A stretch of 64,000 nucleotides of DNA from an uncultured Oscillospiraceae bacterium (GCA_934569225.1 CAKTKC010000001.1:186001-250000); one strand, 5' to 3'; counted from the first letter of the stretch, positions 10,158 through 19,606 are shown. A program made the numbers and translations. The notes: a model not told the origin generated them from the sequence alone.

Positions 10158-10663
10158 AGAAAAAATGGCAGCATCTGTGGCTTTACTACAAGTGGTACAT
10201 GATCGGCGGCGCGGCGGTGCTGCTCCTGCTGGTCAATTTCTGGGTGCAGAAGCGGCAGACGCCAAAACCCGACTATTACATTTCCATTGTCACGGGCAGC
10301 TATGTTCCGGAGGAAGCCCGGGATGAAGTGGCCGTGCAGCTGGAGACGGTGCTGGACGACCGGAACGGCGACGGGAAAGTGGTTGTCACGGTGAATCTGT
10401 ACCAGTACAACGGCCGCCCCCAGGATGCGGAGAATACCTCCGCCTTTATGGCGGCGGCGGTGCAGCTGGCGGCGGATTTGCAGGAGAAAATCTCCCTTTG
10501 CTACATTACGGGCAGCGAAGAACTGCTGAACGCTGACGACGCGCTGGTGCAGTTGGGGAAGGCGGAGGAGTCCATCCTGTCCGGGGAGACGGAGCTGCAC
10601 GGCTTCAGCCTGCTCTGTTATGAGGAAAATGCGGAAATTGCGAGCAAAATCATGACAAAATAA
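10154..10663 (+). CDS. Small single-pass membrane protein of unknown function
   Basis: A 169-residue protein with a basic N-terminus, one transmembrane helix at about 16-30 (MIGGAAVLLLLVNFW), and an extracytoplasmic domain of about 135 residues with no cysteine pair motif. It overlaps the YesL-like gene by 4 nt (ATGA), so the two are made together and may interact. I do not recognise the family. Confidence 0.7.
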   Translation: MKKKWQHLWLYYKWYMIGGAAVLLLLVNFWVQKRQTPKPDYYISIVTGSYVPEEARDEVAVQLETVLDDRNGDGKVVVTVNLYQYNGRPQDAENTSAFMAAAVQLAADLQEKISLCYITGSEELLNADDALVQLGKAEESILSGETELHGFSLLCYEENAEIASKIMTK

Positions 10664-10686
10664 CATCAAAAGAAGGGAAATGAACG

Positions 10687-11793
10687 ATGCATCAGCTGAA
10701 TGTTGCGATCATCGGAATGGGATTTATCGGAAAGCTGCATTACGACGCGCTCCGCCGGATACCGGGCGTCCATATCCGCACCCTTGTCGTTCACCGGGCG
10801 GAGGACATCCCGGCTGCACGGGAGAACTATGACGCGGATATTGTGACGGACAGCTGGCAGGAGGCGGTGGCCGACCCGGAAATCCAGGTCATTCACAACT
10901 GCACGCCAAACATTTTGCACGACCCCATCAACGAAGCGGCCATCGCCGCCGGAAAGCACATCTACGCGGAAAAGCCCATGAGTCTGACCACGGAGGGGGC
11001 AATCCAGGTATGGAAGAAGGCCGAAGCGGCCGGAATTGCCCACGCGATCAACTATCAGTACCGGATGAACGCCGCCGTGCTGGAAATGCGGGGACGCATT
11101 GCCCGGGGAGACGCGGGCAGACCGCTGTATGTCAGCGGAAAATATTTGCAGGAATCGGTGGCCAAGGCCACGGATTACACCCCCAGACGGATCCCGGAGA
11201 CGTCCCCCGCCAGAGCACTGCTGGACATCGGCGTACATTGGGCGGATACGGCGGGCTTTGTGATGGGCGTTCCCATCGGGAAGGTCTATGCCAGAATGTA
11301 CACCCATCACCCGGTGCGGACAGACCCGGCGACGGGACGGAAGATCGAGGTGCATTCCGACGATACCACCGCAGTCATGGTGGAGTTTGCCGACGGCACC
11401 CCCGGCTCCGCCGTGTTTTCCAAGTGTATGCTGGGACATAAAAACGACCTGGCGGTCACGGTCAGCGGCGACGAACGGGAGTACACCTGGAATCAGGAGC
11501 GCTGCGACTGGCTCCAGATCGGAAACCGGGGACTGGGCAACGAGACGGTTTATGTGGACAAGGCCGTGGCGCTTCCGGAAACGGCACCGTACCTGTTCAC
11601 CCCCGCCGGTCACGCGCCGGGCTGGCAGGACGCGCTGAAAAACGCCATGACGGCATTTTACACAGCCGTCCGGACGGAGTCGTATCAGAAGGGCGCGGTA
11701 CCCTACGCCACCTTTGCAGACGGCGTTATGGGGAACCGGTTCGTAGATGCCTGCCTTGCTTCCGCGAAGCGGGGCGAATGGGTCACACTGTAA
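10687..11793 (+). CDS. Gfo/Idh/MocA-family oxidoreductase
   Basis: A 368-residue NAD(P)-dependent dehydrogenase. The Rossmann glycine motif is GMGFIGKLH (about 11-19), the family's EKPMSLT segment containing the catalytic Lys lies at about 98-104, and DIGVHWADT (about 181-189) supplies the conserved Asp and His. It is followed 14 nt later by a ThuA-like gene. Gfo/Idh plus ThuA is the arrangement of thuB-thuA, known for oxidation of disaccharides to 3-keto-glycosides, so a 3-keto-sugar step is a reasonable guess. The importer genes downstream would supply the glycoside. Confidence 0.9.
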   Translation: MHQLNVAIIGMGFIGKLHYDALRRIPGVHIRTLVVHRAEDIPAARENYDADIVTDSWQEAVADPEIQVIHNCTPNILHDPINEAAIAAGKHIYAEKPMSLTTEGAIQVWKKAEAAGIAHAINYQYRMNAAVLEMRGRIARGDAGRPLYVSGKYLQESVAKATDYTPRRIPETSPARALLDIGVHWADTAGFVMGVPIGKVYARMYTHHPVRTDPATGRKIEVHSDDTTAVMVEFADGTPGSAVFSKCMLGHKNDLAVTVSGDEREYTWNQERCDWLQIGNRGLGNETVYVDKAVALPETAPYLFTPAGHAPGWQDALKNAMTAFYTAVRTESYQKGAVPYATFADGVMGNRFVDACLASAKRGEWVTL

Positions 11794-11807
11794 AGGAGGA
11801 CGGAAAA

Positions 11808-12533
11808 ATGCATGTTCATGTTTGGGCGGAGGATCGCCCGCTGCCGGAAGCCGTGGAGCAGATGCGCCGGATATATCCCCATGGGGTGGAGGGCGCCATA
11901 GCGGAGTTCCTGGGGGAAAATCCGGATATGACAGTGACCACATCCACCATGCAGGATCCCATGCAGGGCTTTGACCGCGGGATTCTGGATCATACGGACG
12001 TTCTGGTATACTGGAGCCACAAGCACTGGCGGGAGGTAGAGGACGAAGCGGTGGACTACCTGCAGAAGCGGGTGCTGGAGGGAATGGGGCTGATCGTGCT
12101 GCATTCCGCCCATGCGTCCAAGATCTTCTCCCGGCTGATGGGCACCAGGACCCAGAGCCTTCGGTGGCGGGAAAATGACGAGCATCAGCGCTATTGGATC
12201 GTTAACCCGGCGCACCCCATTGCCGCGGGGCTTCCCGGCGAATTCTTTGAGATCCCCATGGACGAGACCTATGGAGAATACTTTGAGATCCCGCAGCCCC
12301 AGGAGCAGGTGTTCCTCACCTGGGCGCCGGGGGGAGAGCTGTTCCGCAGCGGCTGCTGCTGGACAAGGGGTCTGGGAAGGATCTTCTATTTCCAGGGCGG
12401 ACACGAGACGTACCCGGTCTATAAGCAGAAGGAAGTGCAGCGTGTTTTGACGAACGCAGTCCGCTGGGCATGCGCGCAGAACAGCCCCAGCCCCTTCCCA
12501 ACCTGGGCGCGGGAAGCCGCTCCTCTGGAGTAG
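11808..12533 (+). CDS. ThuA-like protein (trehalose utilisation family)
   Basis: A 241-residue ThuA-domain protein with a glutamine-amidotransferase-like fold. Family signatures include DVLVYWSHKHW (about 65-75), a VLHSAHASK segment (about 100-108) and the C-terminal YFQGGHETYP (about 193-202). AGGAGG lies 8 nt before the ATG at 11808. ThuA-type proteins act with Gfo/Idh enzymes on keto-glycosides; the exact reaction is unsettled. Same operon as the upstream oxidoreductase. Confidence 0.87.
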   Translation: MHVHVWAEDRPLPEAVEQMRRIYPHGVEGAIAEFLGENPDMTVTTSTMQDPMQGFDRGILDHTDVLVYWSHKHWREVEDEAVDYLQKRVLEGMGLIVLHSAHASKIFSRLMGTRTQSLRWRENDEHQRYWIVNPAHPIAAGLPGEFFEIPMDETYGEYFEIPQPQEQVFLTWAPGGELFRSGCCWTRGLGRIFYFQGGHETYPVYKQKEVQRVLTNAVRWACAQNSPSPFPTWAREAAPLE

Positions 12534-12632
12534 GGAAATGATATGTGCATCATGCACAAAAACAAACACTTAAATTTGTAACACAATGTGCAATGAATAT
12601 GAATTGTTAAGGTTTTTCCCATTTCAGGTTAA

Positions 12633-12661
12633 TGGCAATCCGGGAAAATATCCGTTACAAT
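12633..12661 (+). promoter_or_regulatory. Candidate promoter for the carbohydrate ABC importer
   Basis: TGGCAA (12633-12638) and TACAAT (12656-12661) have a 17-bp spacer, 39 bp before the binding-protein start. The -35 box is only partly matching. Confidence 0.5.
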
Positions 12662-12699
12662 AGTAGAGTCGTAAGACAAAATAACAGGAGGGAATAACA

Positions 12700-14064
12700 A
12701 TGAAATGTAAGAAACTCGCAGCACTGTTCCTGGCTTTCGTAATGCTACTCTCCATGGCCGCCTGCGGCGCGAAGCCCGCCGAGACGCCCACCACCGCTGC
12801 TCCCAAGGCAGACACCCCCGCTACCGCCGCTGCCCCCGCCGAAGAGGGCGCGAAGGACGTTAAGATCACCGTTTTCCATTACATGGCGCAGACCACCAAG
12901 CAGGCCGGTCTGGACGCGGTCGAGGCCGCTTTCGCCGCTGAGCATCCCGAATACAACATCACCTGGGAAAACATCATGTACAACCAGGGCACCGACTACT
13001 TCCCCCAGCTGCAGACCGCACTGGCCTCCGGCGATCAGCCTGAGATCATGATGGGCAACCCCGGTCTGTATCCCGATCTGGTTGAGCAGGGCTACGTTGC
13101 CGATATGACCGACAACGAAGTCATCAACGGTCTGGGCCTGCCCAGCGGCGACCTGGGCGACGTTTCCGCCAACGGCCGCATCTACGGCTTCCCCATCGAC
13201 TTCAAGACCTGGGGCGTTTTCTACAACAAGAAGATCTTCTCTGACCTGGGCCTGAGCGAGCCCACCACCTACACCGAGCTGTTGGAAGCCTGCGAGACCA
13301 TCTCTGCTGCCGGTATTGACCCCTGGGCACATGCCTTCGGCGACGCCGTGTTCGGTGACATCGAAATGCGTAACTACATCTGGGCCAAGGCTCTGGAAGC
13401 CGGCGACAACGATCTGTTCGCCAACCTCATGAGCGGCGAGAAGAAGCTGACCGATTACCCCTACTTTGAGGAAGGTCTGGCTACCTGGGCAAAGCGCCTG
13501 AAGTGGATGCGCGACGACGCCATGGTCAATGACCAGAACGCCGCTCTGGAAGTCTTCACCTCCGGTCAGGCTGCCATGATGTACTTCGGCTCCTGGGGCA
13601 TCGGCGATCTGGAAGCTATGATCGAAGGCTCCGACTTCGAGTACGGCTTCTTCGTAGAGCCCATCGACGATGAAGGCTCTGCCAAGCTGAACGTTCAGGT
13701 CGACCAGTGCTTCATGGTCAACCCCAACGCCGAGAACTATGACGTTGCTGTGCAGTTCATGGAATACTGGGTCACCGAGGGCGGCGGCTCCTGGTCCGCA
13801 GTTTCCCTGATGCCTCTGCTGAACGGTTCCGTGGCTGACAACGCTCCCGAAATCGTCAAGACTCTGGCCTCCATCAAGGGTTCCGGCAACATCGCCCACT
13901 ACGGCGACTTCACCGCTCCCTTCAACAGCCAGTTCACCACCGACTGGAGAACCTATCTGACTGCTTTCGCTGAGAGCTACTCCAACGGCACCAACCAGTC
14001 TCCCGCCGACTGCCTGAGCGCTATGCAGGCCAAGTTCGATCAGAACATCGCCGAAAACGGCTAA
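12700..14064 (+). CDS. Carbohydrate ABC transporter substrate-binding lipoprotein (family 1)
   Basis: A 454-residue extracellular solute-binding protein. A lipoprotein signal peptide ends at lipobox MAAC (Cys about 24), followed by a low-complexity Thr/Ala/Pro linker. The mature part has the family 1 pattern, including the FPIDFKTWGVFYNKKIF segment (about 165-181). It should capture an oligosaccharide or sugar and deliver it to the two permeases downstream. Codon use is more biased than in neighbours, as expected for high expression. A hairpin follows the gene, which would keep the permeases at lower levels. Confidence 0.92.
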   Translation: MKCKKLAALFLAFVMLLSMAACGAKPAETPTTAAPKADTPATAAAPAEEGAKDVKITVFHYMAQTTKQAGLDAVEAAFAAEHPEYNITWENIMYNQGTDYFPQLQTALASGDQPEIMMGNPGLYPDLVEQGYVADMTDNEVINGLGLPSGDLGDVSANGRIYGFPIDFKTWGVFYNKKIFSDLGLSEPTTYTELLEACETISAAGIDPWAHAFGDAVFGDIEMRNYIWAKALEAGDNDLFANLMSGEKKLTDYPYFEEGLATWAKRLKWMRDDAMVNDQNAALEVFTSGQAAMMYFGSWGIGDLEAMIEGSDFEYGFFVEPIDDEGSAKLNVQVDQCFMVNPNAENYDVAVQFMEYWVTEGGGSWSAVSLMPLLNGSVADNAPEIVKTLASIKGSGNIAHYGDFTAPFNSQFTTDWRTYLTAFAESYSNGTNQSPADCLSAMQAKFDQNIAENG

Positions 14065-14098
14065 TTATCCAAGAAAGCAATCCAAACGTCGTTTGAAC

Positions 14099-14140
14099 GG
14101 GATGCCCGTATCTTCGGGTGCGGGCATCCCCCTCTTTTTT
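14099..14140 (+). terminator. Intra-operon terminator/attenuator after the binding-protein gene
   Basis: A 10-bp stem (14099-14108 with 14121-14130) is followed by CCTCTTTTTT. Partial termination here would give more binding protein than permease. Confidence 0.8.
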
Positions 14141-14235
14141 GCCGGAGGATTCCGGCGGCCTGCGAAGCGTTCGCAGGATAAAATGGTGTTGACCGTTTTA
14201 TCGAAAAAAGTATGATTCTACCGGCCGACGGCCGG
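14141..14235 (+). other. Tandem hairpin tract between binding protein and permease genes
   Basis: Four further hairpins follow the terminator: 14141-14156 (6 bp), 14159-14177 (8 bp), 14177-14202 (10 bp with one G-U) and 14221-14235 (6 bp). They fill nearly the whole spacer up to the ribosome binding site of the permease gene. Confidence 0.6.
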
Positions 14236-14257
14236 ATATTGTTGTGGAGGAATTGTC

Positions 14258-15148
14258 GTGGATCGATTAAGAGACAATCAGCTTCTCAGAGGTCGGGTTC
14301 GCCGGCGCGTAAGAACGCATACAGAGAACCTTCTGCTTCTGCTGCCGGCATTTGCACTGTTTGCTTATGTTGTGCTCGTACCGTTTATTCAGGGCATTCC
14401 CTATTCCTTCACGAATTGGAAAAGCATTATCAGCCCGAAACGGGAGTTCAACGGCCTGCGCAACTATGTGCTGATGCTGAAAAACACCTATTTCCAGCAG
14501 GCGTTTGTCCATACCATTCATTTCACCATTATCTATGATATCGGTGCGAATATTCTGGGACTGGCCTTTGCGCTGCTGCTTTTCCGTAACTCCAAATTCG
14601 CAAATGCCTGCCGGACAATGATGTTCCTGCCCTTTACCACTGCGCTGACCAGCGCGGCCATTGTCTGGAGTTATGTATATACGGATGTTTACTCGGTGCT
14701 GTTCGGCGTCGCCAGCCCCCTGGGACAGTCCAGTCAGGTGGTTGCCGGTATGGCCGCCATCGCCATCTGGCGTGACATGGGCTACTGTATGCTGATCTAC
14801 ATCGCCGGACTGAAAGCGATCCCCAATGATTACTACGAGGCGGCGACCATCGACGGCGCTTCCACGATCCAGAAGTTCTTCCGGGTGACGATCCCCCTTC
14901 TGGTTCCGTCCTTTACTTCCAACGTGACGCTTCTGCTGGCATGGGGCCTGCGGTGCTTCGATTACCCCATGGCAGTCGCGAGAAACATGGAGGCCGCCCA
15001 GACTTCCGCTATGTTCGTCTATGATTACATCTTCGGTTACAGCAAGGCCGGTCTCGGCCAGGCGGCGGCGGTCATGCTGACCATCGTGCTTGTCCTGCTG
15101 ACCCGTGTCGTAACCTACTTCTTCAGAAAGAGCGAGGTGGAAGCATGA
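14258..15148 (+). CDS. Carbohydrate ABC transporter permease (MalF/UgpA type)
   Basis: A 296-residue inner-membrane permease with six helices. The EAA loop, which contacts the ATPase, reads EAATIDGAS followed by a FFRVTIPLL segment (about 193-215). Start is GTG 14258, with GGAGG 7-11 nt upstream. It overlaps the second permease by ATGA. No ATPase gene is present in the operon, so a shared MsmX/UgpC-type ATPase encoded elsewhere is needed. Confidence 0.92.
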   Translation: MDRLRDNQLLRGRVRRRVRTHTENLLLLLPAFALFAYVVLVPFIQGIPYSFTNWKSIISPKREFNGLRNYVLMLKNTYFQQAFVHTIHFTIIYDIGANILGLAFALLLFRNSKFANACRTMMFLPFTTALTSAAIVWSYVYTDVYSVLFGVASPLGQSSQVVAGMAAIAIWRDMGYCMLIYIAGLKAIPNDYYEAATIDGASTIQKFFRVTIPLLVPSFTSNVTLLLAWGLRCFDYPMAVARNMEAAQTSAMFVYDYIFGYSKAGLGQAAAVMLTIVLVLLTRVVTYFFRKSEVEA

Positions 15149-16026
15149 CAAAGGTTCAAGCCCCCCGGACGGCGGAGACGATCCTCCAGCGGCAGCACCG
15201 CCGGGCAATGATCGCCGATGTGACAAAAAAGCTGTCCTGCATTGCGCTGGTGCTGATCACCCTGATTCCCTTTTACATCAGCGTGATTTACTCCATCAAG
15301 TATAAGAATGAAATCACCATCAACCACCTGGCCTGGCCGAAGAACCCGACGCTGGATAACTATATCCGGGTCGTTACGGAAAACGAGCAGTTCCTGGTTG
15401 GTCTGAAAAACAGCATCCTGACCACCATCCCCACCATCTTCCTGCTGATGGTCGTGTGCTCCATGGCCGCCTGGGTGCTGGCGCGGAACAATACCCGGTT
15501 CTACTCCCTTATGTACGTCATCATGACCATGGGTACCCTGATCCCCTTCCAGTGCATCATGCTGCCCCTGTATCTGAACATGTTCAACGCGGGGCTGGTC
15601 AGCACGAATCTGGGCTTTATCATTGCCCGCGCGGGCTTGCAGGTCTCCATCAGTATCCTGGTCATCACCAGCTTTGTGAAGACTGTACCCAAAGAACTGG
15701 AGCAGGCGGCGGAGATCGACGGCTGCGGACGGTTCCAGACCTTCTGGAAAATCGTTTTCCCGCTGCTCAAGCCCATCAACGCCACGCAGCTGGTGCTGAA
15801 TACGGTCTATGTCTGGAACGACTACAATACGGCGGTCGTTCTACTCCGGGATAAGGCCAGCCGTACCCTTCCTCTGGCGCAGATCGTGTACTTCAACGAG
15901 AATACCGCAGAGCTGAACCTGGCGTTTGCCTTCTTCATCATGGCGATGCTACCGATTCTGATCCTGTACTTCTCTTTGCAGAGGTATGTGGTCAGCGGCG
16001 TCATGGCCGGCGCGGTGAAGGGCTGA
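15145..16026 (+). CDS. Carbohydrate ABC transporter permease (MalG/UgpE type)
   Basis: A 293-residue permease with six helices and the EAA motif EQAAEIDGCG followed by FWKIVFPLL (about 188-210). It pairs with the upstream permease to form the channel of a sugar importer. It ends at a strong terminator. Confidence 0.92.
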   Translation: MTKVQAPRTAETILQRQHRRAMIADVTKKLSCIALVLITLIPFYISVIYSIKYKNEITINHLAWPKNPTLDNYIRVVTENEQFLVGLKNSILTTIPTIFLLMVVCSMAAWVLARNNTRFYSLMYVIMTMGTLIPFQCIMLPLYLNMFNAGLVSTNLGFIIARAGLQVSISILVITSFVKTVPKELEQAAEIDGCGRFQTFWKIVFPLLKPINATQLVLNTVYVWNDYNTAVVLLRDKASRTLPLAQIVYFNENTAELNLAFAFFIMAMLPILILYFSLQRYVVSGVMAGAVKG

Positions 16027-16040
16027 TTGCACCGAAAAAG

Positions 16041-16072
16041 AGCTGCGTCCCTGCGGGGGCGCAGCTTTTTCG
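16041..16072 (+). terminator. Terminator of the carbohydrate importer operon
   Basis: An 11-bp stem (16041-16051 with 16056-16066), including G-U pairs, is followed by TTTT. Confidence 0.8.
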
Positions 16073-16116
16073 ATATTGGGGTTGTACATATGCCGAAATT
16101 CTGATAAAATAATACT

Positions 16117-16273
16117 GAACTCCAATTAAAATCTTTAGAAAAGATTTTAATTGCCCGAAGGGCACGGAGTTCCTATGAGACTTGTTTTGTGATTTCTTTC
16201 CTTATAAATCACAAAACTGGCAGCGCCATTAGGCGATGCCTTCCTGATTAAAATCAAAGATTTTAATCAGGAA
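16117..16273. repeat. 157-bp multi-hairpin AT-rich palindromic element
   Basis: Five inverted repeats lie in a row. An outer stem (16117-16123 with 16166-16172) encloses a 13-bp stem (16123-16135 with 16141-16153) and a small GCCC/GGGC hairpin. Then come a 12-bp stem (16184-16195 with 16206-16217), a GGCA-CGCC/GGCG-TGCC hairpin (16219-16240), and a perfect 15-bp palindrome (16241-16255 with 16259-16273). The first and last AT-rich stems share the core ATTAAAATC/GATTTTAAT. The element is much richer in AT than its surroundings. It may be a small mobile or REP-type element, or a structured leader of the regulator gene that starts 49 bp later. Confidence 0.7.
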
Positions 16274-16321
16274 ATAGTATAAGACCAGATGTTGCCTGAC
16301 ACAAGGAAGGGGAGGCGGAGA

Positions 16322-17824
16322 ATGGAGTATACTGCACTGATTGTTGAGGATAACCAGATCGCACTGGAGTCACTGAAGCGCACCATTCCCTGGGAGCGGC
16401 TGGGGCTTCGCCTGGCTGCGACGGCAGAAAACGGCCGCCAGGGCTGCGATTTGATCCGGCAATTCCGCCCGGACATCGTTCTGGCGGATATCCACATGCC
16501 CGAAATGGACGGGCTGTCCATGGTGGCGCTTATGGAGGAAGAGCTGGCAGATTCCAGAGTGATTTTCATTACGGCCTATGAGAAGATCGAGTATGCCTCC
16601 CGTGCCATCAAGCTCTCCGCCTTCGATTTTATTCTGAAGCCGGTGGACAACGAGGAGCTGTGCCAATCTCTGCGCAGGGCGGCGGAAAGTCTGCACAAGG
16701 ACAGGGACGCCGCTATGGAGAGTGAGCGCAGAGACGCGGCGCTGCGGCGGTTTCGCTTTATGAATGCCCTTACTGCGGGCGGCACGGACAGAACGGAGAC
16801 GGTATTTCTGGGCTTCGCGAACCGAATCCCCAGCGGCTACTTCATGATCTGCGTGGAATCCTCCGACGGCGTGACCGGCCCCATGCTTCAGAGAGTGGAT
16901 TTTCTGGATCTGCCGGAAAATCTGGAGCTGGTTTCCGCCGTTCTGGACGGCGAGCTGGTGATCTTCTGCGGACTTGCCGGAGATACGGCGGGCTGGCAGA
17001 TTCAGGCCAGGAACATCGCCCAGATCATTTCCCGCAACTGCCTGGATCAGGCGGTGGCGGTCAGCGATCTGCACACCCAGGCGTCGGAGCTGCGGACGGC
17101 TTACGATGAGGCGCGGCAGACCCTCCTTCGCCATGTGATCTACGGAAGGCACACCACGGTGGATTTCTTCGGCAGCCAGTCCGTGAACAGCACCAAGCTG
17201 ACCCGGCTGGTGGATTTGGAGCAGAGCTGCGCCAAAATGGCGCAGAAGATCGATTCTGTCACCCCGGAAGCGGTGTGGAACATGATGATGGAGAAAAGCG
17301 GCGGCAAGCTCTGCCTGGTAAGGATTATGCTTTTGTCCTTCTGCACCAAGGCGATGCAGGAAAAAAGCAGCATTTCCCAGTGGACGGATTCCGTGGATAT
17401 CTCCGTGTACAACATCGCGAAGCTGGGGACGCTGGACAGCGCCCGCTCCTGGCTGGACAGCTTTTTCCATGAGGTGCAGAAGATCAACGTTCCGGCCAAT
17501 TCCTCCCTGGTTCGCAATGTGCTGGAATATGTCCGGGAACACGTGACGGAGGGACTGGTTCTGGAGAATGTTGCCGCCGTTTTCTACGTGTCGCCCAACT
17601 ACCTGTCCACGCTGATCCGGAAGGAGACGGGCATCACCTACCGGCAGCACGTGATCAACGCGAAAATGACCGTGGCCAAGCAGATGCTCGCGGACACCCG
17701 GATGCGGGTGGAGGATATCGCCTACGCCATCGGATATGAGAACTATATCAGCTTTTACAACGTGTTCCGGAAGATGGAGAACATGAGCCCCACGGAATAC
17801 CGCTTCAGCAAATGCGGAGAATGA
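16322..17824 (+). CDS. Response regulator with AraC-type DNA-binding domain (YesN-like)
   Basis: A 500-residue cytoplasmic regulator. The N-terminal receiver domain has the phosphoryl Asp56 in VLADIHMPEMDG and the acidic pair E9-D10; the C-terminal about 100 residues form an AraC/XylS two-helix DNA-binding domain (VSPNYLSTLIRKETG and IAYAIGYENYISFYNVFRK). The middle is a variable linker or sensor region. ATG at 16322 is preceded by GGGGAGG. It lies 3 nt before its kinase gene. Such pairs usually control neighbouring carbohydrate importers, here probably 12700-16026. Confidence 0.93.
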   Translation: MEYTALIVEDNQIALESLKRTIPWERLGLRLAATAENGRQGCDLIRQFRPDIVLADIHMPEMDGLSMVALMEEELADSRVIFITAYEKIEYASRAIKLSAFDFILKPVDNEELCQSLRRAAESLHKDRDAAMESERRDAALRRFRFMNALTAGGTDRTETVFLGFANRIPSGYFMICVESSDGVTGPMLQRVDFLDLPENLELVSAVLDGELVIFCGLAGDTAGWQIQARNIAQIISRNCLDQAVAVSDLHTQASELRTAYDEARQTLLRHVIYGRHTTVDFFGSQSVNSTKLTRLVDLEQSCAKMAQKIDSVTPEAVWNMMMEKSGGKLCLVRIMLLSFCTKAMQEKSSISQWTDSVDISVYNIAKLGTLDSARSWLDSFFHEVQKINVPANSSLVRNVLEYVREHVTEGLVLENVAAVFYVSPNYLSTLIRKETGITYRQHVINAKMTVAKQMLADTRMRVEDIAYAIGYENYISFYNVFRKMENMSPTEYRFSKCGE

Positions 17825-17827
17825 GAA

Positions 17828-19606
17828 ATGAAACGATTTCGTAGTCTGTCCTTTGCGGCAAAACTGATCATCGTATACATCTGCTCCCTGTTTTTCGCCA
17901 TCTGCGCTAACACCTATAACCAGATCCATGCGGCGGCAAACGTTCTGGAGGAGGAAAGCTCCCAGAACCTCAGGATGCTCACCGAGCAGGTGGCGCTGAA
18001 TTTCCGGGAGAACCAGGAATCTCTGGGCTATTCCATCTATTCCCGGATGGCGGCGCTGGAAATTCCGCTGCTGATGGATACATATACCCAGGAGCGTTCC
18101 TCCGCGTCGCTGACGGACGTCCGCTACGCGCTGACCCAGATGATCACCGAATCCTCGGATTACGATTATATCCTTCTGGAGCTGTCCGACGGCACGCGGC
18201 TGACCACCGCCGGAAGAACTGTCCAGAACCGCACCGACGTGCAGACCAACTGTGACACCATTCTGGATGAGCACCGGTCGGTCACCTACGGCAACAGCAA
18301 CTGGTACCGGGGCACCGACGGAGGCGTATATATTCTGCGTGACGTGTACGCGACCTCGCCGCTGCGCCGGGTGGGCAAGGTCGTCATCCACATGAAGGGG
18401 GACATTTTCAGCGTCAGCAATGTCTACGAAAACACGGGCTTCCTGTTTTTTGACGTCCACGGGGATTACCTTTCCGGTGCGGGAATGGCGATACCGGAGA
18501 ACGTGCGGCAGGCCATTGAGGAGGACATGGAGGACGGCGTCCTGGCAGAGAAGAAAAACTGGATGAAGCTGGACTACTACACGGCGTCCAGCACCAGCGG
18601 AAACTGGATTACGGTGGGCATCAATTCCACGGCGGCGTACCGGGACATGGTAAACCGCATTGCGCGAAACGGCGTCCTGTTCGGCTGCATGGGACTGCTG
18701 GTGGGCGTGGCCGTTCTGACGGTTCTCATACAGGGTCTGGTGACCAAGCTGCTGGAGCTGAAAAAGGCCATGACGCGGGTTGCCGACGGCGATTTTTCCC
18801 AGCATATCAACGTTTCCGGAAACGACGACATCAGCCTCCTTGCGGAGACCATGAACCACATGACCTCCAAAATCCAGGAGCTTCTGGAGCAGTTAGTGGA
18901 AAAGGAACGGCTGAAAAACGAAGCGGAAATCCAGATGCTGGAATACAAGTACCGGTCATTGGAAACCCAGATTCGTCCCCATTTTATTTACAACGCCCTG
19001 GAAACCATCAATTCCATGGCAAAAATCCGGGGCAATGACGACATTGTGGAAATTGTCCAGCGCATCAGCCGGTATTTCCGCAGCATCACGGTGAACACGA
19101 CCCGTCAGTTCATCACCTGCCAGCAGGAATTCGACATGCTCCAGGACTATACGGAAATCTACCGTTTTATCCACGGAAACAAGCTGAAAACCACATTTTC
19201 CGCCAAGGAAGCGGCGCGCAATGCCCTGATTCCCACCATGATTCTTCAGCCGGTGGTGGAAAACGCCTTACAGCACGGCATCCGGGGGCAGGACGAGGAC
19301 TCGGAGATCATTGTCCACGCCTACGTAAAGGAAAACCGGCTGAACATCACGGTGAAGGACACCGGCTACGGCCTGTCGCCGCAGATGGAGCAGAAGCTGC
19401 AATCCGGCCAGATCGAGGCCAGTCGGCGGGGCGGCATCGGCGTGGGGAACGTCCGCCAGCGGCTTCAGCTGATCTACGGCGACGACGCCGCGTTCACCAT
19501 CAGCAACCGGGACGAGGGCGGCGTAGTGGTGCGGATCACCATTCCGCTGACCTATATTGAGCCGGAAATCCTCGGCGGCGACGATCTGGACTGGGATCTG
19601 GAGTAG
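17828..19606 (+). CDS. Sensor histidine kinase (YesM-like)
   Basis: A 592-residue membrane kinase with two transmembrane helices (about 10-32 and 282-306), an extracellular sensor of about 250 residues between them, a HAMP linker (about 305-360), the His_kinase domain with phospho-acceptor His385 in QIRPHFIYNALE, and a HATPase domain (QPVVENALQHG, DTGYGLS, GGIGVGNVRQRL). It should sense an extracellular or binding-protein-bound sugar and phosphorylate the regulator encoded just upstream. Confidence 0.94.
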   Translation: MKRFRSLSFAAKLIIVYICSLFFAICANTYNQIHAAANVLEEESSQNLRMLTEQVALNFRENQESLGYSIYSRMAALEIPLLMDTYTQERSSASLTDVRYALTQMITESSDYDYILLELSDGTRLTTAGRTVQNRTDVQTNCDTILDEHRSVTYGNSNWYRGTDGGVYILRDVYATSPLRRVGKVVIHMKGDIFSVSNVYENTGFLFFDVHGDYLSGAGMAIPENVRQAIEEDMEDGVLAEKKNWMKLDYYTASSTSGNWITVGINSTAAYRDMVNRIARNGVLFGCMGLLVGVAVLTVLIQGLVTKLLELKKAMTRVADGDFSQHINVSGNDDISLLAETMNHMTSKIQELLEQLVEKERLKNEAEIQMLEYKYRSLETQIRPHFIYNALETINSMAKIRGNDDIVEIVQRISRYFRSITVNTTRQFITCQQEFDMLQDYTEIYRFIHGNKLKTTFSAKEAARNALIPTMILQPVVENALQHGIRGQDEDSEIIVHAYVKENRLNITVKDTGYGLSPQMEQKLQSGQIEASRRGGIGVGNVRQRLQLIYGDDAAFTISNRDEGGVVVRITIPLTYIEPEILGGDDLDWDLE

